Assembly: GCA_030562195.1 (NCBI GenBank)
Contig: CM060201.1
Location: forward strand, 27,572,067-27,636,066
Length of the DNA stretch: 64,000 nt
Reading direction: 5' to 3'
DNA from: Nipponacmea schrenckii
Taxonomy: Eukaryota; Mollusca; Gastropoda; Lottiidae
The notes below the pieces were generated by a model, which was not told where the DNA came from, made no database searches, and saw nothing but the letters and a program-made list of their open reading frames with translations. Of this stretch, positions 1-13,774 are shown in pieces. The stretch's first letter is position 1; each line of letters opens with the position of its first letter. The position numbers and the translations under genes are program-made.

Positions 1-3000
1 TGATGTGTTTCTTCGAAATAAAAAACAGAAAAAAAATGTTTAAGAGTCTTCCTGGATAATCAATAGATTTTTTTATATATACGTACAAAATCGAGTCAAA
101 TAAAATAGACACACACATAAATTCCATTTGCTTTTGTATAACCCGAATTTACATTTTCAGATTTAAATTTGTTGGCTCTATATTTTTAATAATAATTAAT
201 CTATTCTCATCGCTAAAATTAAGGTTACGCTAAAAATCATTTCTCATCTAATTATATTAATTTATAAATAGTCAACTTTGTTGAATATGTCTTTAGTCGT
301 ATTATACTTGTTTCGATTCTATTCGTTAAATAATTAGTGCACCATATTTGATATTCTGTAGGCTGATCATAAAATATATCATAGCTTACTGCGTTAATTT
401 TACTGATTATTTATTTACTATTCCATCATAAATTTTTCAATTAAATAAGCTCGTACAATTTGCTGAATAATTTAAGCTCTAAATCATAATCTTATACGTC
501 ACATTTTACAAACTTCATTAAATCATTTTCTATTTTTTTACTTTATATAAAAACGTAATCACGTTGTAAATTCGTTGACTGTTTAATAATCTTACATATC
601 TATAGGATACGTTATTATACTAACATTTTGTTTCTTCATATTAATAAAATAACTCAAAATAGTCGACGATTCAACGCTATCAGGTTTGATGGTAATTCAG
701 TTTTCTATATGAATATACGTCATATTCAGGCTACATCTGTTGAATATTCCGTTTGATATTATGCCCATCAAAATATTGTCTTTGAATATTCAATCTGTGG
801 GATATGTTCAAATTATTATAAGGTGTATATATGGAATATTCATAATAAAATTTTCATACTTGTCCTTAATGAATAAACATTTTGTTGGATTGGTGATCAT
901 TTTGTATGTGATATTCTCTGAGGATGAGAATTCATTAATATCATATCATTTCAAAACTTTTTAATTTTTTTTTTTAGATTTTTATTTCATTTTCGTTTGA
1001 TAAAAGGCAACCATCACTTGTGAAAAAATATCAATTTCTCGTGCAATATAAATCGATTATCAAAAACAAACTTTCAAAATGTTTTATATTTTACGTGAAT
1101 TGGAATAGCAGTCTTTGCCTCCAAGACATTATAAAACTAAAAGTAGTATTTGGGGCTGATATTCTAATTCTAAAAATAAAACCTTTCTCATTGAAAAAAA
1201 ATAAACAAAATATTGACGAAAATTCAGGATGATTTTATGATACATCTTTATTCATTTATTTTTTAATTATTCAGTTCATATTAATATTTATCCCATACAA
1301 GATACATACTGATACAAATATTATTTTGTTAGTATTCAAATGAACTAACAAATTGAAACAAACGTATACAAAAATAATATCGATTATATTTGCACACACA
1401 TAAGCACGCTTAAAAAATAATCACGTAAATATTCTATTATACAGACATATAATAAAGGCTACTAGTTAAGTAACTACAGTAGTAGTTAAATTTTTATATA
1501 TATATATCTTATAATCTTTGCTTGAATACTAAGATTTAAGAATAAACTGACACATATAATACTTATAGATATAATAATGTACTTACAGATATGCATGTAC
1601 TATAAATTCGTTAGAGACCTATTAAGTTTAGTGAAGAGATTGATATGATATTTACTATAACTCATTCAAGTGCTTAATTGCTACATATACATTCAATTCG
1701 TTAAAATTAATTTTGAAAAATAAATATATACATGTACACATATTTATGCGGACAACTTCCTCCTTTATACAATAATTTCGTTAATATTCAATTTATAAGA
1801 ATAAATTCGTTGATATTCATTGTCATTATATAGTAATTAATAATCTAAAATATTCAATTTTAAAACATCACTTAGTTTACTTCATTAATATTTACATTAT
1901 AGCCAGGTTTCACTGTATTTCAATCAATTTTTAAAGGAAGAGATCATCATCTACAAGAATTTGTCATAAAAGCTCCCTTTAAAATCAATATAATTATATT
2001 TAGGAAAGTGATTATTTCCTGCAACAATCGAATCACCTAATATTCATCAACTGAAAATGGAGTACCTATATCTGTATTTTTGGGGTAGCAAGGTGTCATT
2101 TGTATTTGAGGTTTAGAGTGCAAATTAATTTAATGGTCTCCTCGTGTATAATATATATAAAAGTAAACTTCTTTATATTTTCATGAAGATAGTTCGTTAT
2201 TCTTAAATCGTATATTCAGAAGAAAATTATCATAAAAAAGACTGTTATAACAAATAACCAATGGGCATATTACGTTATAGACCGCAAAATGAGGTCAAAT
2301 TTCGACCACAAACTTGACCTGGCTTGTGTGCAGTGGTTTTATGCTTGAACGATCGACAATAGCTCTCTTCTTAAAATAGCCGTCGATTAAGGTTTGTGTC
2401 ATCTATTAGACGCCGTTTTTTTTTTAACTATTTCGTTCAAAAATATTCTCACTCCTTTTACTATTTCAATGAAAGTGAGAGATTGATAGATATTCCTTTC
2501 TTGCTATAAACAATGTACTTTGAGGGTTATGGTTTTAACTGATTTTAGATGAGGCTACAATAAAAATTATTTTAATTTCGAGATCGTTATAGATGGTTGA
2601 TCAAAATATTTTTGATTGTTACATAAAAAGTAACGGTAGGCTATAAAGACTATTAATTAATTGACTCTCATAATGAAATATAAAAATACAAACCTTTTAC
2701 GTCCATAACTTATGACGAGATTTTTTCAAATGGGTGGTATTTGAGTGTTATCTGTGCTATTTCTAATTTAAGTACCGTATATTTTGACGAAGATCAAATT
2801 AAATAAAGGAATTTTTTTTCAAGTTAATGACCATGCATAATTTTCAACCTCCTCAGTATTCTTGCGTTGATAGAGTGAACTTCTTAACACATTGATATAT
2901 TTTCAATGTCATGGAAACACTCTTATCGACATGATAACAGCAGTGTTTTCCTTTCAATTAATGTATAGCATATTATGTATATGGGTACAATTGTGTCGAC

Positions 3001-6000
3001 ATTTGGGTATATTCATGACAGCACAATTTTTTCGACATGAATATATTGCGTATCAAAAAGCGTATTATTTTTCGACAAGCGAATACATCTACAATAATAT
3101 TTCCCGGACAATATTGCAATTTTGTATAATAATTTTTCACCAACAAGAATATATTTCTTATTACTGTACAAAGAAAGAAGATAGATGTCGCAATGTATTA
3201 GTAATTTCCATGTATTCCAATGTCCAAGAAGGGAGTCTTTCATACACCATTGTCTTTGACACTAACCCTTTCTCTACCAATAAATACATCTACTAAAACA
3301 AATGTGTCCGTCTTTAATTTAATTTTGACTTAGGGCTGAATAACAACAAAATTACCACATTGACATTTCTATTCAAAGGATCAGTTCAAATAATTTTGTA
3401 CGGATGGCTTAAACAATAGTCAAATAAGTATGGTGTATATACCTATTTGTGGTATGGTCGGGGAAGGGGAGTGGTTGAGTGGGGGTGCTATTCAGGTCGG
3501 AGAAACATTTTGAACGCTTTAGCGTCTCAAAGCTTGCAAGTTCCAACGCCTCTGAAGAAGTGATCCAAGTTACAATATATTTGATATGTATTTAATTATT
3601 GGTGGTAGTTTATCCGACAAACTTGTCAGCTGATCAATAATTGACCGAGATGTTACTGACCACTCATTGATCAGAATGTTGTATATAAGTTTTAGAGGCT
3701 ACAGAATTACCAAATATAACAGTATAACCGTAAATAATACACACGAGAAAGCCGAAGCTCCAACGTAAGAGAAATCTGGAAATTAAGGATCACAAATGCC
3801 TTCATCAAAGAAAGGTTTAAGTATAAAAAAAAGATATCCGATAAACCTTTTGATAAAATCGTGGGCTGGATTATCCCCTAGTATTTATTACAGATCTGAT
3901 TATCTCATATAGTTTGTGTTTAATGATCGGCCTAACGCTAAATATTAACATGTATTATTTTCATATTTAGACAAAATGTACAAAATTATGTTTCTTATGA
4001 GGTAAATGGTCCTCTGACTGAAATTTTAAAAAAGAGCTGATATGACGTAATGGGCCATAGTATAGTGCCTTAATATCATTTATGGATTCTTTTGGTTGTA
4101 GACATTCTCTCACGAAATTTTACACAAAGTAAAACAAAGGAAACAGCCAGCGTCAAGAAATTGTAATCGATGTGTCCGGAATTGGTCGCTATGAGTTGAT
4201 GGAATTGACAATAATTAGAACAATTGCATTTTAAACAGTATAAGGCTAAACTCATTAAGGAAAATGTTCACTGAAAATTCTCTCGTGTGTATTTTTGCAA
4301 ACCCAAGGGCTTATATAAAATGTAAAATTATAAAACTCCTTATGAATGTGTCTTAAGCCCGGAGACATGTAAAAACACACGACAAACATTCGGTGAATAT
4401 TACATTCGATGATTATTTTGATTAGTTTTTAAACAAGAATCAAAATTACAACAGTGGTCGGACAGTACAAAGCACGAAGGTTTTTTTTCCAAAAGGACAA
4501 TAAAGAAGAAACGGAAAAAAAATTCTTAATAATAAAGTATATATTTCTTAATCAATAAAATTCCACTGCTTTTTTTTATACTAGTGCTCAATACATCGAT
4601 ATCCATAATATAATAATCAAGAATGAATTACAGGCCTGTGTTACGTCATAATGTGAGATAACCCAAAGCTTTTATGCAATGGGAACAAACGGTACAGAAA
4701 ATGGACTACGTGACGTGAAACATGAACTAAAAAAAAATCAGAAGTGGCCTATACCAACGAAAATAAAAATACAGGCGTAAGAGTTGTACAGGCGAGAAAA
4801 CTGATCAGTAGATTCAATAAGAGTGATACACAGCTACCACATACGTCAAAGAGCAATTAGCTATTAATTAAGCCTTTAATGACATAATCTAGACCTATAT
4901 CAAAATGCAAATTCTTGGTAAAATTGATATGTAAATATTTTATTTTCCTGTAAGATTCTTTGATTGTTTTACTAAAATATAAATTTTCCTTAAATCATAG
5001 TCTAGGCCTGCAGTAAAAATGAAATATTTAGTTTCTAATGAATGTTTTTCATAATGTATGATTAGGACTACGTTCATAGGCAAGATAAATAATTTGTGAA
5101 TTTTTAAACAAAATAAATTTCTCATGGTTCCATTCCATATAATTTATCAGAATTTAGGTTATAGGATTTAGCAATGGACATTAATATCGGGCAATATAAA
5201 TTACTAAAGGAAAACACAAAGAACATAGATTTTGGCCAGCAATTAATGAATATGAGTTAACAGCCTTTATCATTTCAAAATACTAATAATCATCTACTTG
5301 TTATATTTACACCAATCATCACAAAAGTAACAAAAAGTTAAAAACCGCGTCATAAAGCGGCAATTTTAGTGTCTTTGAATAGGATCTGAATGTAGTAAAC
5401 CGTCTTTCATTGAAATAGTCTTCATTGACTGCAACCGATTTTGGAATAGAAATTTTGAATAACCTTTGGATGCTGTGTTGAATTCATTTTAAAAAGTTAC
5501 CTTTAGTATTTCTAAAGCTAATGAAAACGTTTCTCAATCGAGAATTTTCAAAAATACATAGATATGCGGCAAAATAGTTACGATTTATAACGATGATACA
5601 AGTTTTGAAAGGAAAAAGTAGCAGACACTCGGAAAACTCTTCCCGAATTTCATTTATAACATAATTATTAAGCTACCTGTCTCTGAAATTTTACTGGGAA
5701 AAGCTGAAAGTATGTTTTCTTCAACTTTTGCAGGTATCAAATGTTCATTCCTCATTACTTTAAAGATTTTCGGGTTGAATTTTCTTTTGCAATTCATTTT
5801 CGTCTGAGCCATATTCGACCAAAATGGCTGCTGACAATCGCATGCTATACTGCAGTGTCTAAAACGACGAGAACTTGTAGAAAACCCCAAAACCTACCAA
5901 TTTTCTACCACCATCAGTGGTATCACCCATCTTTATTGGTGTTTTCGTTTTCTTTTGCACAATTAATTTCCAAATAAAGGGGGTTTTGATAATATTTTTT

Positions 6001-6480
6001 CTCAAGCGAGATGAACTTTTGTGTACGATATTTGTGACGTCATGTCGAGAATTTATCACGTGACCTATATTTTTTCTTGGCATGCGCAATTCAAATGTAA
6101 ATACGCCGGTGTTTTCCGAAATATTTGGGGCTACTTCGTTATATTTATATTAGTGAATGTGGTGATATTTGGACCACATCGACTCCGAAAAATTTGAAGA
6201 AGTTTTTTTTGTTCAGTGGTACATGAGACAAATAATATAAGCAATGCAAATCTTTTATTTTACATGTGTCAGGATTAGCTCTGTCAAAAAAAGGTGGAGA
6301 TGGACCTCCAGTAAACATTACAGATGTTTACATGGTGGCGACAGGTCGACGGGTTAGGAAGAAATAGACTGCTACAAACAGTACCTCATATATAGCGAAC
6401 TGAACAATTAAGGCTGGTGTTTTCATCTGATCCAATGTTTACGTGTTTAAGCGAAATAGTTATTAATACTTCCATATACA
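1..6480. other. AT-rich intergenic DNA, no gene supported
   Basis: I see no open frame with recognisable protein similarity. Frames here are short, and those over 70 codons are compositionally biased. Around 5819-5835 there is a YY1-like 'ccaaaatggctgc' motif that could mark a distal promoter or untranslated first exon of the downstream Orai gene, but nothing proves transcription. No tRNA, rRNA or CRISPR structure was recognised. Confidence 0.6.
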
Positions 6481-6522
6481 TTATACATTCAATCCTTATC
6501 TATAATCAGCTCATTAATCTAG

Positions 6523-7811
6523 ATGCAAGAGACCTCTGACACGACGTATGAATCCTGGCTGTTAAAGTCATATGTAGACCAAATGACGGATCAACATTCA
6601 AGTCAAGCTTTGTCTTGGCGTCGTCTCTATTTGAGCCGAGCAAAATTGAAAGCATCAAGCAGAACGTCTGCCCTACTTTCAGGGTTTGCAATGGTAAGCA
6701 AATTGACAATTTTCATTCCGTGTTGAATTCGAGATTTTGTGAAACGTAATGTAAAATGTAATGAAGCTGACCCATTTACACAATGCTAAGGCATGAACAT
6801 AGACATATGACAGGAAGTACACTCATCTTGTCTTTTTTCCATTTTGTTAACTTATAAGTAATTAAAATTAAGATAAATCAGTTTAAGCCTAGTACAGTAG
6901 GCCTATACTAGTAGTATATAGTACAGCAAAAGCTATTATGTTTTGAATTTGAGGTTTTCAGAATTCAAATTTAGAATTAATGACAATATTTAATGCTTAC
7001 TATTATTGTTCCATGAGCTCTAAAACATATAGGTATCCAAATTTATATATATTCCAAAATATATTGCCTCAGGCCTAGATCTATGTTATAGTTTTTGAAT
7101 CATTTTAATCTTCATGGGTTTTGAACATATCATGCTGCCAAACATGTTTTAGATCAGATATCGTCAGTACTAGTAGTTGGGAATATGAGTTAGCTTTCTG
7201 ATATAGAATCCAGCTGTATTGAACAGAAGTGAATTGTCCACAAGCCAATGACATGACATGGTTATCTGCAAATGGTGTTCTGTTATTCATTTGGTTCATC
7301 TTTTTCTTTTCAGATTGCAATGGTAGAAATTCAGATTGATGATAATCAAAAGATTCCAGATGAATTATTAATTGGTTTTGGAGTGTGTACAACTTTATTA
7401 GTGACTGTCCATTTATTGGCTTTGATGATTAGTACATGTATATTGCCTAATATTGAATCTGTTAGCAATGTGCATAATATTACAGCAGTGAATGAATCTC
7501 CTCATGAAAAAATGAAATGGTGTGTGGAAGTGGCATGGATTTGTTCAACTGGAATTGGAATAATTTTATTTTTAGCCGAAATTGGAGTATTGACATGGGT
7601 AAAATTTTATAACATCAGTCAAAATACTGCAATTGCATCCACATGTATTGTTATACCAGCAACAATTCTATTTATTGCATTTGCTCTGGTATTTTATAAA
7701 AGACTTGTGGAACATAAATATCAAAGACATACTGAGGGTTTGAAAGAGTTGGAAAATGAGCTGCATGCTTTGGATGAAAACCAGGAACAAAATGCCAGAA
7801 ATCCAGTATAA
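6523..7811 (+). CDS. ORAI: Orai-type calcium release-activated calcium channel, copy 1
   Basis: Orai is the pore-forming subunit of the store-operated Ca2+ channel in the plasma membrane, opened by ER-resident STIM. Two coding exons are seen, 6523-6693 and 7314-7811, joined by a phase-0 GT-AG intron (donor gtaagc, acceptor ttttcag), giving 222 aa. The cytosolic TM1 extension carries the family's [12 protein letters not shown] stretch and [10 protein letters not shown], with the human R91 equivalent at R47. TM1 runs into M-V-E with the selectivity-filter glutamate E62 (human E106). H90 (H134) and E146 (E190) are conserved, and a C-terminal acidic amphipathic helix ([13 protein letters not shown]) matches the STIM-binding coiled coil. 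The numbering offset from human ORAI1 is a constant 44 up to E190. The TM3-TM4 extracellular loop is much shorter than in human ORAI1 and holds an N-I-S sequon. The start is the first ATG after an upstream stretch without coding similarity. An additional upstream exon cannot be excluded. Confidence 0.93.
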
Positions 7812-10800
7812 CATGTGATAATTGGACACCGTTTTAAATTTATGTTGTCAAAGCTGTTGTCTGTTTTAAGAGTCAAACATTTTTTCTCAATGGGAGATAA
7901 TATATAGTCCATAGAACCACCAATTAGACTAGTGTGACTAGTGCCTATAAAAGATTTAAATTAGATACAATAAGATAAGTGTGCTTGTTAACCATAAACA
8001 AAAAGTGAATACTATATAGCTTTTGATCCAGGTTAGGAAAGCTGGAAAATGTTGTACCTGTACTGAATTTTCTTTGACTTTCTCATATCCTGAATTGTCT
8101 CAATTTAAAAGGATTGTAAAAAGGGTTTTAAAACTTGTGTTGAGGAGACTGATTTCAATTTATATGTCTGTGGTCATTGAAATTCCATTAATTAATCTGA
8201 AGGATTTTATAAAAAAAAATGACTTAATGCCATTGAGAACCATCGAGAGAAATATAGATCAAAAAGAGATTGAAGTAGACTTATATCTATCATGTATAAC
8301 ACAAGCAATTTGTCAATTAGATTAAAGGGATTGTAAAGAGGTTTTGTATTTATAATGTTATTTATGTGTATATCACTAGCTGTTTTTGTGTTAGTTACTT
8401 AATGCTTAGTTTTGGTGGAATCGCTAAGGACCATTGACTTTTTATTGTAATCATGTATAACATTATGGTTTATAGTACCGGTAATATGACCAAGGTAGCA
8501 TTAAAGTGACAGTATGCTTTTTATGACATTGTATATTTTGGAATATTTAAATCATGGGCTTTAAGCATTGTAATAATATAGACTGTAATGATAATTCTAA
8601 TTATTCTATAATTCACATGAATGAATTAATCAAGAAACATTTAACGAGGTGTATAAAAGGAGAAATAATTATAACTCAATCATCGTTGTTTTTTATTTAA
8701 AATTTAGTCTTTAATGTTAAATATGTGGTTTGTTGTATCACGAAATACATGTCCAAATATCTTGTTTAGTATTGGTAGATTTAGGGAACGTGCTCCAATA
8801 TGTGCTCCAACATGCACTTGTAATTCTTCCAACTGTGTGCTCAGTGTTAACACGAACTGTTATAGACTATATCCTTTAGTTAATTGTGTTCTATACTGTG
8901 TTAATTTTCAGCAGGACAAGAAAACAAAAGATTATTTATTTGGAATCTCAATCTTTTTTGTAGATTTATTTTTAATGCATTTTTGTGTTGTTTATTTGTG
9001 TATTTCTTCTTTTTTTCTCTGTTACAGAATATTGGTACTTCGTGGCCTTGTTATGACTCGCATAGTACTGTTATCGGAGCAATTCTAATGCCATTAAAAA
9101 TTCATAAACATCCTCAGTGGTCAAATAAAATTAAAGAGGATTCCCTCCCTTGAATTAAAAACGTATATAAAACGTTACTATTGAATTGAGATTTTGATTT
9201 GTTTTCTTCAAAAATTCGATAGCAATTAAAATTTGGTTATAGTAGTAGATCGATCTTCCCAATAACAACTCAAATGAAGTTTTTCATGACATTTAGCTAT
9301 GGCAAGTACGATATTAAGACGACCATTTCCCCTGTCGTGCCCAGGAACAAATGATACAGAGAGATAGGCAAAGTATATTTTGGTACGTCATTGGTATTCT
9401 ACAATAGAAATAATGATAATATATCAAAGTTTTGATATCCGGTTTTACAGAGACGGTAGATATGAAAAAAAAATCCATATAATCTGGTCTATTATATAGC
9501 TACTTTGTAAAATGTCTTTAATTGGATCAAGTTTTCCATGGACTAGGAAGTACTGGTGTTATTGGCGAAATTCAGCCTGCATTTTGTATTGTGCACTTCT
9601 TTGAAATGAAAAGTTCTTGCTTTGTATGACAACATGGCCTTATGGAGTTTGAAAAATAAAATATTTGTAAATGAATTCTCGATGAGTCAGACTCAATGTA
9701 ACTTATTGATGAATAATTTTTAACCTACCTACTACTCTTCATCAATGATTAGTTACCCATGATGGTTATACAAGATGGGATAGATAAAGGATGCTTTTGT
9801 TACGCCCACATGAAAATATTAACGTACTTTGTCACCAATCCTTGTTCGTTCGTCTGTCAACATAAGTTTTACTGTAAGCTTTTTGTTTAGCAATTTGTAA
9901 ACTACCCTCCGTTTTTAATAAACTTTCTGTTTAATTAAGTATATTTAATAAATGTTCATATATTTTTAAAATATTTTCAGGTTAAATTTCAGAACCTTAG
10001 GAAGCAACGAGCAACGAGGGGGGGGGGGGCTAACAATAAAATGAGCCATTTCATTAAGTACGATTCGGGATCCCACAGGAGCCGCGTGCTGGCGCTCGTT
10101 TGTTTGGGAGGGTAATTTTGAAAATCGATTAATTTTTCAGCATCTAATGTTGATCTAGCCAGCAATCTATGTTGATGATATTCGACATCAGTAAAGAAGA
10201 TGTTATTCGACAAGTGCCTAAATGAAAATATAGTATAAAAGATAACTTCAACTTTTAGCAAGGGGTGTCCATTCTGCCCAGCACCCCACTCAGGACTAAA
10301 AGTATTTTTTAAATTTAAACTTTAAGAAATTTTAGGACTACACACTTGTTGTTAAAATCAGGAAATGTAGACCTATATTAGAAAGTTTTAAGGCATAGAA
10401 GTGGATTACATTGACACTCTTTCAAAAAATAAAGTTTGAATGTTGACTGTTGTGAAATAAACTTTGAAAAGTAAACTATGAATATCTGTACTTTTTAATT
10501 AGTAGATCGAATTTTTGATTATATTAAGGTGTATTTCGTACTTGTGTGATTTGAAATATGACTTAGTAAAGTTAGAGCCTCAAGTGCAAGTTTGACTTTG
10601 AGAATACTTCTGGCAGCGATCCCCCTCCATAAACATTTGGGGAAAATACTTTATTTAAAAGAACACTACAAAATAAACATGAAATATATAGTCTCAAAGA
10701 TTTAATAATGGGTTTAAGTTTTCTGTTGTCTGAATATATATAGGCTTACTGTTACGGACAAGTATAAATATCTAAATTTGATGTGAATGTAGTCGTTAAA

Positions 10801-10980
10801 ATGTTAAATTAAATGGAAACAAAGCTTTAATCAGTTGGGATAATAGTTTCATCTGCTCTAATTTACAGTCCCTTTAACTAGTATGTTTATCGATTGAATA
10901 TCAAAATATCTGTATATAATATACTGAATTATGAAAAAATATAGGTTATTTTGTCGATAGACGTTGTGCACGAAAACTCG
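7812..10980. other. Intergenic DNA between the two Orai copies
   Basis: This stretch probably begins with the 3' UTR of the first Orai gene. Open frames at 8023-8325 and 8714-9088 show no family similarity. Around 8324 there is a 'ttaaagggattgtaaagagg' sequence matching the end of a MITE family seen intact at 33961-34175, but I found no partner end. Around 9802 is a short piece of the arrayed repeat family ('gttacgcccacatgaaaat'). An 11-12 base G run lies near 10019. Confidence 0.5.
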
Positions 10981-12635
10981 ATGGATTATACCGACCATGA
11001 GAAAGGGCGCCTGCAAATTTTATCTTGGCGTCGGTTGCTCTTGAGTAGAACCAAACTAAAAAGATCCAGCCGAACTTCTGCTCTTTTGTCTGGTTTTGCA
11101 ATGGTAAGATTTTATTTCGAGTGCAATCATCTAGCTTAGGCCCCTTTGGGCCATTCATTCAATCATTTGACCAAGCCTTATCCAAAAAGGTCCAAAAAGG
11201 GTATGAAGGCCAAAACAATTCTGGTTTTATTGGAACTGAAAGAAAATATCGGTTCTCTTAGGTGTCATTCGCAGGATTTTGACTCCCTTAAGCCCGGTTA
11301 GTAGCCTAATTAGGCCATGTTTTCTTGGTTAAAGTTAAAGAAGGACTTTTGACAGTGATTATGGCTTTGATCAAATTGATGGAATAAAAACGAATCCTAT
11401 TTTTCTAAAAATGTTTGATGGAATTAACCAATCAGAGTTCATTTTGGGAATGATGCAATTTTGTCAACAAAATAAAATGCACATGATAAAATCGACGGAA
11501 ACTGGCAAGATAGGGGGCCAAGATGACTTTCAAAGCTTTAAAGAGTGCACAAATGAATTGATTATAAATGAAATGGTGTAGGGTAGATCTGTTAAATGGA
11601 ATATAATCCAAAGCCATTTTACTATTTGTAGGGTTTAAATTCAATTTCCGCCTTATCAGGTCATCAGAGACCGTGTGGTAGGAGGACCAAGTTTTCTTTG
11701 ACTATTTTTTTTAAATTCTATAACTGAAATAGATAGGCCTACACGAGGCCTCGACTTTGGAGACCTTAATTGTTGACAATCTCCTTGAATCTGTCGATCA
11801 CACAGACTGTGGCCGTTTGCACTCGTCAGCTAACTTCCAAACAAAAAATTAACAAACTTTGGCGGAGGTTGAGCCCAACGAGTTGTTGACAGTAGGCCTA
11901 TGTTTGACAGCAGATCTGTCTGGATTGGTTACACCTTAAGATTATCAACCAGTTGAACAGTGTTTATTATATTCAAGACTAACAGGGCGTTGGATTATGT
12001 GTTTTGAAAAGTGATTCAGGTCGAGAATATATTGTGATCTAATCATTGGCCTACATAACTATCAAATAATTGGTCATATATTACATTAAACTGCGCAAAC
12101 TGATCCTTTTTTACAGATGGCCATTGTTGAACTAGAGTTAGAAGATGATACAGAAGTACCAGATAAATTGTTAATGGGTTTTGGAGTGTGCACAACGTTA
12201 TTGGTGTTTGTCCATCTCTTAGCTTTAATGATAAGTACCTGTATACTGCCATATATAGAGGCTGTGAATAATACACACAATATATCTATGGTCCATGACT
12301 CTCCACATGAAAGCATGAAATGGTTTGTTGAGCTGGCATGGATTTGTTCCACTGGCGTTGGAATTATTCTGTTTTTGGTGCAACTGGGAGTTCTGGTATG
12401 GGTGAAGTTTTATTGTTTAAGTAAAAACACTGCCATTGCATCAACATGTATAGTAATTCCGGGAGCAATTATGTTTGTTGCCTTCGCTTTACTCTTTCAT
12501 AAAAGTTTGATGAAACACAAGAATGAAAGGCATTCAGAAAACTTGAGAGAATTAGAAGATGAGCTAAGAGAAATATATGTGCATGATGATAAAAAACTGC
12601 TAGATTCTTCCCAGAGTGTGTCTGATAATTGTTAA
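10981..12635 (+). CDS. ORAI: Orai-type calcium channel, copy 2 with E190-equivalent changed to Gln
   Basis: This is a second Orai channel subunit in tandem with the first. Coding exons are 10981-11103 and 12117-12635, with the intron at exactly the same codon as in copy 1, giving 213 aa. [12 protein letters not shown] and [10 protein letters not shown] are present with R31 matching human R91, E46 matching E106 and H74 matching H134, at a constant offset of 60. The TM3 glutamate equivalent to human E190 is Q130 (codon CAA at 12381-12383), while copy 1 has GAA there. The outer vestibule after the filter is more acidic (E-L-E-L-E-D-D-T-E) than copy 1 (E-I-Q-I-D-D-N-Q-K), and the gate position V102 is Met here and Ile in copy 1. 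The frame is open throughout, so it looks functional. An upstream ATG at 10930 runs into a stop, which supports the start at 10981. AATAAA overlaps the stop codon, probably by chance. Confidence 0.93.
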
Positions 12636-12714
12636 ATAAAACATTATAATACAGATGGACTTCATTCATTCTTCAACTGATGGCATCAAACAATAGACAA
12701 TTAAACAAGTGGTT

Positions 12715-13606
12715 GCCTAGCAAGATACGCCCACTTTAAAATATATTTTCTGTTTTAACACAGGCAAAGACTCTAAGATTATTTAGGTCTAATCCAAGTT
12801 CTCGTCAATATAAATGTTCACACCAAATTTCATTAAAATCAGATGAAAACTGTATTGTCTATCGCAATCACAAGCCGCGTTTTGACTAAGTCAAGTGCAA
12901 TAACTCAAAAACAGTATATCGAAATGTCAATTTCGAACTTGACCAAGATGACATCAACTTCAATGATCACACCAAATTTCATTCCAATCAGATGAAAACT
13001 GTTGTCTCTATTGTGTTCACAAGTCTATTTCGACGCAATTTGACTTAGTTAAGGCCAATAACTCAAAAGACTTTCACCCAAAAAACGTCATGATCAAACT
13101 TGTCCAAGATTTCATCAATATAAATGATAACACCAAATTTCATTCAAATCAAATGGAAATTGTGATCTCTATCAAATTCGCAAGCCCATTTTGAGGCGTT
13201 TTGACCAAGTCAAGTGCAATAACTCAAAAACCATTCATCGAAAAATCACCAATTTCGAACTTGTCCAAGATCTCATCAATATAAATGATCACAGCAAGTT
13301 TCATTCAAATCTGATGAAAACTGTAGTGTCTATCGCGTTCACAAGCCAATTTTGACGCGTTTTTACTAAGTCAAGTGCAATAACTCAAAAACCGTTCATC
13401 GAAAAATTACCAATTTCGAACTTGTCCGAGATCTCATCAATATAAATGATCACAGCAAGTTTCATTCAAATCCGACAAAAACTGTAGCCTCTATTGCGTT
13501 CACAAGCAATAGTGGACGGACGGACGGACGGACCAACAGACCGACAGACAGACGGACGGACAGGGTGACAATATACGACCACATTTTAATGTGGGCGTAT
13601 AAAAAT
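12715..13606 (-). repeat. Arrayed interspersed repeat, block 1 (about 155-bp units)
   Basis: The block begins 'gatacgcccacttt' and ends in 'gacggacggac' runs plus 'gtgggcgtataaaaa'. Inside are about five imperfect units, roughly 150-160 bp each, recognisable by 'tcaatataaatgatcacacc', 'tttcattcaaatcagatg', 'cacaagcc' and 'aagtcaagtgcaataactc'. It has the same terminal motifs as the block at 13775 but in opposite orientation. No protein-coding capacity is seen. Confidence 0.75.
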
Positions 13607-13774
13607 TGAAATTGAAAATCCTAAACATATTGACAAAACTTTTCATATTAAGAAGTATAACAATGAAGAGTTGTGTCCGGTGTCTGGAAGAGTAAGCACA
13701 ACCTGTCTGACCTGTGATCAAAGCTACTATACTGAGAACAGCAGCTCTAATTTGTAAGGATATGAGCTGCAGAT

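Noticed and set aside
2892..3296. 134-codon plus-strand frame, possible small gene
   Set aside because: Starts at a non-ATG codon, has no recognisable domain, and lies in AT-rich DNA with loosely repeated tcgac/aatacatc motifs; an antisense frame overlaps it.
8714..9088. 124-codon Cys-rich frame downstream of Orai copy 1
   Set aside because: No signal peptide or family pattern I can recognise, poor start context, no splice partners; most likely 3' flank noise.
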